NCBI GenBank assembly: GCA_025677835.1
Contig: JAIXMR010000185.1
Span: forward strand, 1 to 17,135
DNA: 17,135 nucleotides
Direction of reading: 5' to 3'
Source of the DNA: Sporodiniella umbellata
Lineage: Eukaryota > Mucoromycota > Mucoromycetes > Mucorales > Rhizopodaceae
Below the pieces are notes generated by a model, which searched no databases, was not told the DNA's origin, and saw nothing but the letters and a program-made list of their open reading frames with translations. A program made the position numbers and the translations under genes. Shown one piece after another: positions 9,640 through 17,135 of the stretch. The first letter of the stretch is position 1. Every line of letters starts with the position of its first letter.

Positions 9640-10311
9640 AAATAATATCAACCACATGATTGTGCCCAATTTTATAACATTTTTTCGTCAAGACTGTGAA
9701 ACGCTCTCATATTCATTGACAGAAAGACTTTGCTTTTATGCTCTAAAGGAGGATAGATAAGTAGATTGGCTTTAGCTTCTATGTGTTATAGGAATTTGGG
9801 TTATTTGAAACAAAGTTGAAGATTATAGCTTGCACTAGTATATAGGGTAAACACTACATATTGCTCTCACTCACAGCAATCATTTGCAAGCCATTTTTCA
9901 CAGGTATTGAAGCTCAGTTTGGTTTCTTGGGCCTGGTGTGCTCAACGTAAGAACTGTTTGATGGCTGCTTTCGCTACTGTTGTATCTCTCTTTTTCTTTA
10001 CCGCTACTCTAGAAAGCGTTCACAATCTTCTTTGTCTCTGAGAAGGGTCTTTACGTCTGTATTGGGCTTGTACCGCTATCTCTGTGATCCATATTTGATG
10101 TACTATAATGACTGCAGTTCACTGCCTTTATCTAAACACTTGGTTCTATCATTGTCCACTACTGAGCTATACAAAGTAACATTTAAATATCCAGAGCGCC
10201 TCCAGTGACTGAACAAGTACTTTGGCAATAATAAGAGAGCGAAAGATATCTTGTCGATCATGTTGATGTAGTAATAAAGTGCCCCATAAGAAGTATGATA
10301 TAGCACATCTC

Positions 10312-10584
10312 TTACTTTACTACTACTACTACAGACATATGCCGTAAGACCAATTGTAGAGCAAGCATTGGCTTTAGGGTTTGACTAAACAAAAACCTCT
10401 GCCGTTCAAAGGTGGTATTGTTTGCGTATAAAAAGAGCTTCAGGCTAAGCTCAACAACCCCAACACGGGTTTTTTTTCTCTTTTGTGGATTCTCTTGGTT
10501 TTTGACAATAGCTGAGTCCAAAGTACCAACTGCTGAGCTGAAATCACTCCAGCTCTGGTGCAAGGTTACTTTTACCAACGTCAT
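10312..10584 (-). CDS. Unrecognised 90-residue open frame, right arm
   Basis: ATG-started frame of 90 codons ending in five GTA (Val) codons, AAG and TAA. It has a basic stretch (QKRKKTR, about 34-40) followed by a mixed hydrophobic/polar segment containing LFLYANNTTFERQ. The composition looks more like translated protein than most frames here, but I do not recognise a family. Downstream on the same strand (about 9870-10300) there are further short coding-like stretches in shifting frames, so this may be the head of a larger decayed gene. The mirror copy at 2266-2537 is broken by one missing A. It could be transposon-derived; no domain supports any function. Confidence 0.3.
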   Translation of the reverse strand: MTLVKVTLHQSWSDFSSAVGTLDSAIVKNQENPQKRKKTRVGVVELSLKLFLYANNTTFERQRFLFSQTLKPMLALQLVLRHMSVVVVVK

Positions 10585-11651
10585 ATACTAGGAACCTTTT
10601 TTCTAATACCAACTGTTAGTATATGTCTTACTTTCGATCAATGTTTATCTGCAAAAATACATTTCCTTCTAATAAACCAGTAGCCATATGCATCTCTTGC
10701 ATTATTTTCTAACCGTGCTATTTCCGGTTTGTTTGTCTCTATTTTTTCTTATCCACATTCCTTACTCCCTTATAGCTGTTAAAAAAAAAGTAAAGAGATA
10801 CTTTATGACAGCTTTTTTTGTGCTGTTGGTTTTACTTTGTATAGTATAAAGTTAGAGCATCTCGTACTTGGGGATCCACTGAGTGTTGAGAGTATAGAAA
10901 ACAGTAAGGGACAATGCTGAAGCTTTGTGAGTCACGCTTCTACTTTTATCCTTCTTTCATTAAAAAGTATTAAAACCAAAGCAAGAACAGAGCATAACAG
11001 AGCAAAAGCACGGCTAACAGTACAAGTCGCAGAAAGTCAATGCGACTAATGGTGAGCCTGTACAGAATGTGACGCGTTCATTTATTGCTTTCTAAACTCT
11101 AATGGGCCGTGATTCTTTCATTTATTTCTTGCTTTTAGACAAGTCTAACAATTGCCAACAAAAGGTTTCAACTGTTGTGTTGTTTGTTGTTATGATAATA
11201 GGCTTTAAAAGGTGGTTTTCGAAAAAAAAAAAAAAAAAAAAAAAAAAAGTGTGTATATCGTTCAAAAAACGAACTTCTGGTGACTGTGTTTGAATATATA
11301 AACTAGACAGCCACTGCCTAAACACCCCTTTGTGTTACTGAGGGTCCTGAAGATGTCTGAGATTCTTTTGACAATTGTCAACATGCTTTAAAAAAAAAAG
11401 AATCCTGACTTGATTTTTTATAACTTTGAGTATTCTTTTATTGAAACAGAAAGAAAAACGCTTATTAAAAGCTGCAAACACTTTACAACATTAGAAAAAG
11501 ACAGGATATACAAGACAGTTTTTATGATTTAAAAAAGATGGTTTTTATTTAAAAAAGTTTTTTTTAAAAAGGAACTTCTCTTAGCTCATAGTTAAAGAAA
11601 AAAAGGCTATGATTACCAAGGCCAACCACGAGGAGGTGGAAGTTCATCTGG

Positions 11652-11737
11652 CCTCACCCCCCCCTCCCACCCTCCCCCTCCCCCCCCACTCCCCACCGAC
11701 CCTCACCAACCCCCACCACTCCCCACCTCCACTTACC
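11652..11737 (-). repeat. G-rich tract, right arm (C-rich on plus)
   Basis: Mirror of 1121-1205, with the G run nearest the P450 side one base longer (8 against 7). The quadruplex-capable strand is minus here. Confidence 0.8.
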
Positions 11738-11745
11738 TCGTAAAC

Positions 11746-11843
11746 CATAGCAGTAGACCAAAATCAAGCAAAGAGAAAATAAGATGAAAAAAAAAAAAAA
11801 AAACAAAGCAAAAAACCCTAGTTTTATACTTTTTTATATATAA
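11746..11843 (-). promoter_or_regulatory. Mirror promoter-like element, right arm
   Basis: Reverse-complement copy of 1016-1112: TATA-like sequence at about 11830-11843, A/G-rich on plus (pyrimidine-rich on minus), and an ATG on minus at 11746-11748 followed by GAG and GTAAGT. The same reservations apply. Confidence 0.3.
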
Positions 11844-12862
11844 AATCGCGTGAAAGTGAGATTATCTGCCCCCAAAAAAAAAGGCTAGACTATTCTATGA
11901 ATTATAAACAACGATAAAATAGATCCTCTCCTGAAAAAAAACAGAGTTTAAAGCCACTTTTGCAAAAAGCGACCGATTTTGCAGTGTTGGTTTCTCCTAA
12001 CACCTGTTTTCTTCAATTAAAAAAAAAAAAGAAAAGTAAGCAGGAGCTATTAAGACGTTTATGAAAGTTAATCCTCGCCTATAGGAGTGTGTTGCAGACT
12101 TTTTGACAAAAACATGACGTTCTTTGGCTATCAGCTTTTCCCAAAACGACCGCGCATGAACTTTAAAACTCATGGAGTACAGTGAAAAAAAAAAAAAATT
12201 AAAAAAAATCCTAAACTAAAAAAAAGAGCAGCAAATTGAAAAGCATACTAATAAAAGCAACCTGTGTATCTAATGTGCCTCATGTTTATGCCTCAAAAAC
12301 CTGTATTTTTCAGCTGCAAATCCATCTAAAAATAAAGGCGTACGGAGCAAAAATACAAGCTTTTTCTGCTGTTAGTAAGCGGAAAACTATCCGTATCAAA
12401 GCAAAAAGCGCCCAAATTAATAATGAAGCTATATTATTGGTAATTGAAGAGTTTCAAGTAAAAAAAAAAAAAAAACAAAAAAAACGCCTTTTTTTGCCTT
12501 GTACCTTGGTTTTACACAAGCTGATAAATTGCTTTTTTTTTGAAAGGCAGCTGTACAGTACTATTTTTTTGATTTGTTTACTTACAATAGTGATTTTTTG
12601 TCTATCCTATCTGATCAATAGCATATACAAATTATCAGCCAACTTTTTTTTTTTTTTTCGTTGACCATCAGGTTCAATTTGGAAGTAACTACTCTTAAAT
12701 AGACAGATCAGCAAGTTGTACATGACCATACATTTATGCTAATTTTAATCGGCGTATAGGCCTACTAATAGCTGTCAGCTTCAAAGTATACTCTGCTTTT
12801 TTTGTTTTCAACTTACTATCATTAAAGATGATTTTACTTTATGATTTACTATTATCATGCTA

Positions 12863-14150
12863 CAAAAAAACAAAATTTACAAAACTGTTTGTATATTTAA
12901 CAATTTACCTACATTTAGCTGTACAGTCTGGTCTTTCAGTTGTGAAAATAAAAAAAGAGAAGTAGTAATAAAAAGTAGTATATAAAAAAAAATGCTAGTT
13001 AAATTTTTTTTTTTTACACATATTACTTAAAAAGAGAATATGTTTTCATTAACATGTATCTATATTTACTTTTGTATTCTTTGTTCTTTGTTTTTGCTAG
13101 CATAAAAACGGTGTATCTTATTGAATTACAGTGCTATTTCTTTGTTATAAGCTTATAAGATTCAATTTCATTATACTTGAAACATAGTGTTATGAAAAAC
13201 AAGCTATTATGTTAAAATTTTATATGTTAAAAAATAAGAGTTAAAAAAAAAAAAAAAAAAAAAACTGATCTATAATGCTTACACTTAATACCATAGCAAA
13301 ATCACCAATTCAGATAGTAGAACGCCAAAGATTGGCTATTTTATATTTAAGCAGTATACAGAGAAATACACTACTGGCTTGCAATTATCAAGTGTCTCAT
13401 TAGATATTATGCTTAGTTTTACTTTTAGTTGCATATACTTTTTACAAGAGCTTACAGTTGAAAAGAAATGTATATTAATACATACATAAGCGTTTTTACA
13501 GCAAGACGCGTAGCAGAATCAAATATAGAGCACAGAAGAAAGCTTAATACCCAAAAAGCGACTTACAAAACAAAATAAACAAATATACTAAGCTATGTGT
13601 ATACACAAGCCATGATTATGATCAACCAACATTTTGTATAATCAAAAATATACCACAGAGAATAGCAGCATGCTAACATGTAATCTTACCCAACGTGGTA
13701 GATCCTATTAACATAATCCATAGTTGAAAACAGTCTTACTACGGATAAACTAACAGGCAAAGGTACAAAACTGTAAGTCATTTTCATAATTATATAAATA
13801 TATGTTTAACATTTCAAGTATGGTAAAGCTCATTAATTAAGTTTACCTATAGATACATTCACTAACTGAAAGACAAAAGTCAATAGAAAGCAATAGTGGT
13901 GACTTGTTGAAAGACTGTATATCAATGTTAATTGTATACAAAAAAAAAGTTTCATTAATACACTTGTCTTTCAAAAGTCGAAGGCTGGAACTATCACTTA
14001 CCAACACTTATCCCTGAGCTTCTGTTCAAAAAAGCTTATTTAGGCTTGTTACATCTGAGTTTGTAATAAAGAGAAAGGGACACTACAGACCGACTGGATC
14101 TAACAGTAGACATATTGTGTCACCATAGAGTGATACGTCACACTCATAAA
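12863..14150. other. Right flank, AT-rich, no gene seen
   Basis: No supported gene. It contains an A22 run at 13243-13264 and shorter poly-T/A tracts. It begins just where the left arm leaves the window, so it may be a continuation of the inverted repeat whose partner is not shown. Confidence 0.5.
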
Positions 14151-14232
14151 CAGTAGTGTGCCAAAGAATAGACAGTAGTGTGCCAAAGAATAGACAGTAG
14201 TGTGCCAAAGAATAGACAGTAGTGTGCCAAAG
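14151..14232 (+). repeat. 22-bp minisatellite, about 3.7 copies
   Basis: Unit CAGTAGTGTGCCAAAGAATA plus GA, with copies starting at 14151, 14173 and 14195 and a partial copy at 14217-14232. The full copies are identical. The 22-base period is not a multiple of three, which argues against the minus-strand open frame crossing it being a real gene. Confidence 0.95.
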
Positions 14233-15599
14233 GACCACAGTCAAGTAATACAACGGACATAGAGGAAGGTTGTATAGCACGAGCTTTGGGAATAATATAG
14301 AGAGGCCTTTGCATTTCAAATAATGTTAGGGTCTTTTTGTTTTTGAGTCCTATTAATCTAATTTACCTTCGCTGATGAGTACAGCAACCCCATTACATAC
14401 TGGCATTTTCACTTTGGTTTGGGTATTGGAGGTGGATTCATTGTCAAAGTTGTGCAAGGACATTTTCAAGCTTAATAAGATGAAAAGAAAAAGAAAAGGG
14501 GAACTTTTTCATTTTTTCATACGTTTTTTCGCTTCCCTGTAGTATCCATAGTCGGGGCTATCACTTTTAGACTGTAATTACTTTCATTATGCTCAACAGC
14601 CAATCGTCCAAGGCCTCTGGGGATTCGTCATACGTTTCGCATATCATATATGAGCTTCTCAATAAACATTCGAGTTATTCTGAATGCAGTTTTTGAAACT
14701 AAAGGAAAAGGATCATCTTTGTATGCATGGCTGTCGCAACTACTATATATGGTCATCTTCCGAACGAGTCATAGAGGCGGAAGTGAAAGGCCAATTGGAT
14801 TTTCTAAGGGTTGGTCTGTTATTAAAAGCAGTTTCCAAATAAGGACTAGCTCTAAGCCCCGGTTCAGAAAGCTTCTCTTTTTTTTCTTCTTCTTTATTTG
14901 GTTTTGCCTGAACAAAGAAATCAAATGGCGTAATGTTTTATTAGATGAGTTAACGATTTTAGTAAAAGAAAAAAGCTGAAAAGTGAAAAAAAAAAAAAAA
15001 AAAAAGAGGGAAAGCAAGAGATTGTAAAAGATTACCAAATCTATGAACAAAATGACAATCTAGACAGTTGCAAAAACTCTGAGCCATGATTCGAAAAAAA
15101 AAAAAAAAATACGAAAAAAGCTACAGAGAATAACAAATAATATGCTTATTGATGTGGATATCAGTACCAATCCCAAGAGAAAGATGTGGAGAAAACGCGT
15201 GTATATATGGGCTTAAGAAAATAGGAAAATAGTTTCAAAGTATCCTAAACAAAACAACTTAACATCTAGAGTTTCAAAAAAGGTTTATCGTAAACGAGAA
15301 TATTTGGGATGCAGAGACAGTTTCCCAACTAAAAGCTAGTGAATGCAAATCGATTCTCAAGACTATTTTTGTATAGAGCTAATAGTGAGTTACCAGTAGT
15401 ATATTGAGAGGATACATGTTTAAGATCCGAAACTAGCATAACCTGTTTAAACTTACATACATTGAGTAAAAAGTTCTACACATTTTACTCCTCTATGCTT
15501 GTTCGTCGCCCATAATAAATAATAATAAAAAAACGCAGATAATTCTTTAGATGATACTTGTAAATCGCATCAAAAAGAGTCTACAGCAGTGCAGCTATT
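14233..15599. other. Right flank, possible gene debris only
   Basis: No intact gene. On minus, 14743-14877 is an open stretch containing LSEPGLRASPYLETAFNNRP, and fragments in other frames follow toward 14510. It might be a decayed exon set but matches nothing I recognise. The overlapping 109-codon plus-strand frame (14650-14979) runs through a pyrimidine run as poly-Phe and is probably chance. Poly-A tracts lie at 14986-15005 (A20) and 15094-15109 (A16). Confidence 0.35.
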
Positions 15600-15670
15600 G
15601 CCAGTGTATGCTAAGGTAAAAGATTACATGATTTGATCATAAGATCACGAGTGTTCAAGACTCTGTACAT

Positions 15671-17135
15671 GTCATATGTTGTACTATAATCCTTTTCTAA
15701 TATGAATAGAAAAAATCGCTTGATTTTTCACTTTCAGTGTACTTTTCTATTCCGCTAATCCTGTTAGCATACAGGCTCAAGACTAAATCCTCTATAATAT
15801 TGCAAGTATATTATTTCTTTATCGAATTTTAAGTAGGTTGTTTAGAAGAAAATACGATTGAATGCTTATACAGAGAATTAGGGTTCAGTTGCAAGTAAGT
15901 TTCAGCATGCATAACAATAGACTCAGTTTGCTATACAAAAGCTATAATTATTAGGCTAGATTATCAATACAAATAATTGATATTGGATTTATCGATAACT
16001 ATAGAATGTTACAAGTATGGTAGTGCAGTTTCTCTTCTAGGAGAGCTGATTACTAGGAAGAGCATTGACTGGATCTTAAAGAATTCAACACAGTCAGCCC
16101 GCATCACCTCCAATTACCAACAAGAGTTTTGGGTTCTACGGCACTGTGAGCTCAATTGTTGTTGAATATAAAAAGTTTATACGCGAATGGGTAATAATGG
16201 AGAAAAAGTAGACATATTCACAGTAAAATAATACAAAGGTCTTTGTTAGTATTCAGGACGAAAACCTGTTGGGAAAAACTCGCTATCTATTTAGCTTTAT
16301 TTCAGGCCAAATCATAGCAGAGAAGGAGCTAATTCTGAAGATAGGTATAAATAACGCAAGACGAAGCAATTCAAATACCGTGGTTGGATCAAGAAGAAGG
16401 CTTGAAATCGATTTTTCCTAATGTACCTACGCTCTATTCTTGCGGAACTCAGATTTTTAAACATCTTGATTAAATCAATGTTATAGCTCATCTTTGTAAA
16501 TGTAGTTAGAACTAATGTCAATAGCTGATTCATGAGAAGGTTGAGACAAGGCTAGAGTTACCAACATGCTTATATTATATTCCCTTTTTTGAGACTCGCA
16601 TAACGCAAGACAGTAACGTCACCAGATGTAAGCTCAAAAAGAAAACCCAAGTACTTGTCTATACTGATGGCATTTATGTGTTTTCGTCAGTACTCATAAA
16701 AATCTCTCATGTTCAATACTGTCTTTTTTTGTCGTAAACGCTTGAGCTTGGCTTTTTTTTTTAGGATTAAGCTGGTAATGAGAAGCTGCCAGAGTTGGAA
16801 GCGACCTGCCAGCGAAACTTCCATATTTGGGCTAGGGCAATGACGATGACTGTGGCAGAAGAGAGGTTAAGGTGATAAAAACTAATGCTTTGGCCAATTG
16901 TTTTTTAATATTACAATTTTTTCTTTGCCTTTTTTGATAAAGTTATGTAGCACTTTGTATTAGAGCTCTGCGCGATTCCATGTAACACATTGCATTTCAC
17001 GATTTATAGTTCTGTATACATATCTCAACTTATCAAAGCTACTGTAATCTTTTCATTGCTCCGTATATATGACTGATTCAGGAAAATCATTCCATGTTAC
17101 CAAAGCTAATAGAGCTCTAATTCTGTTGGCAGCAG
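15671..17135. other. Right flank end, no supported gene
   Basis: Short open stretches only. A minus-strand one near 16310-16430 reads LLLDPTTVFELLRLALFIPI. A plus-strand one at 16771-16875 reads KLPELEATCQRNFHIWARAM just after a pyrimidine-rich AG (16753-16764) and ends in TGA; it could be a last exon, but another frame is open there too. Neither is recognised. Confidence 0.3.

Larger units (their letters stand above)
8096..12862. repeat. Right arm of the giant inverted repeat
   Basis: Reverse complement of 1-4750 at near identity. The inner limit is sharp: the TCTCATAACTGGG sequence is shared with the left arm (read on minus), while the base before it differs (A on the left, T on the right) and homology ends. 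This limit lies inside P450 exon 2, so this arm carries a 5'-truncated copy. The outer limit of 12862 is only where the left arm leaves the window, so 12863 onward may be a continuation. Confidence 0.98.

Noticed and set aside
11102..11293. Frames starting MGRDSFIYFLLLDKSNN beside the A27/T26 run (mirror 1550-1753)
   Set aside because: The frames run through the homopolymer as poly-Lys and have no recognisable domain. They are most likely chance open frames.
12236..12664. 142-codon open frame, the longest in the window
   Set aside because: It opens with TTG, not ATG, runs through A16 and T15 tracts as poly-Lys and poly-Phe, and is interrupted in the mirror arm by a one-base difference. No motif is visible.
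1..12862. A giant foldback transposon with 4.75 kb terminal repeats
   Set aside because: The arms carry an ordinary P450 gene running continuously into the spacer, the transposase relic is only a dead Tc1 tail, and no terminal motif or target-site duplication can be seen. A segmental inverted duplication or chimera is simpler.
14083..14319. 78-codon minus-strand frame across the minisatellite
   Set aside because: It is made largely by a 22-bp repeat read in rotating frames, which a real coding repeat would be unlikely to tolerate.
14650..14979. 109-codon plus-strand frame
   Set aside because: It has an ATG but includes a long poly-Phe run from a pyrimidine tract, and no family resemblance; the opposite strand looks at least as coding-like.
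15600..15670. Functional tRNA-Met
   Set aside because: Both anticodon and T loops are two bases too long and the acceptor ends do not pair.
1..17135. CRISPR array, bacterial operon or riboswitch
   Set aside because: Spliced P450 exons and AATAAA signals show eukaryotic DNA. The only regular repeat is a spacerless 22-bp tandem array.

Overview
The window looks like AT-rich nuclear DNA of an early-diverging fungus, probably Mucoromycota. The basis is one six-exon cytochrome P450 gene with 43-53 bp GT-AG introns and CTAAC/CTGAY-like branch sites, P450 sequence resembling the families expanded in Mucorales, a decayed Tc1-like transposase, and many long poly-A/T tracts. The lineage call is inference.

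The dominant structure is a very large inverted repeat. Bases 1-4750 (left arm) reappear as the reverse complement at 8096-12862 (right arm), separated by a 3.3 kb spacer (4751-8095). In every stretch compared by eye I found no substitutions, only one-base length differences, nearly all in homopolymers and always with the right arm longer (17 bases net). The left arm runs off the window at base 1, so the repeat may be longer, and 12863-17135 may be more of the right arm rather than unique DNA.

The only recognisable gene in the arms is the P450. The left copy (3238-5036, minus) extends into the spacer and has all six exons (517 codons), but has an in-frame TGA at codon 222 and a one-base deletion just before the haem-cysteine loop. 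The right copy (8096-9610, plus) starts at codon 82, so it lacks promoter, membrane anchor and hinge; it has the same TGA but an intact haem loop. The gene was therefore already interrupted before duplication, and 8095/8096 is the derived junction. The two copies point away from each other.

The spacer holds P450 exon 1 with a TATA-like promoter, a decayed unrecognised minus-strand gene (5432-6080), an open plus-strand stretch (6250-6480) and the 3' end of a Tc1-like transposase (7620-7880). The outer arms hold one unrecognised 90-codon frame, a mirrored G-rich tract beside a promoter-like element, and otherwise AT-rich DNA. The right flank is gene-poor, with a 22-bp minisatellite (14151-14232), poly-A tracts and a weak tRNA-Met-like relic. 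I see no intact protein-coding gene of known function. The main interest is the inverted repeat: a recent foldback duplication, a possible hairpin-RNA source, or an amplification/assembly chimera.
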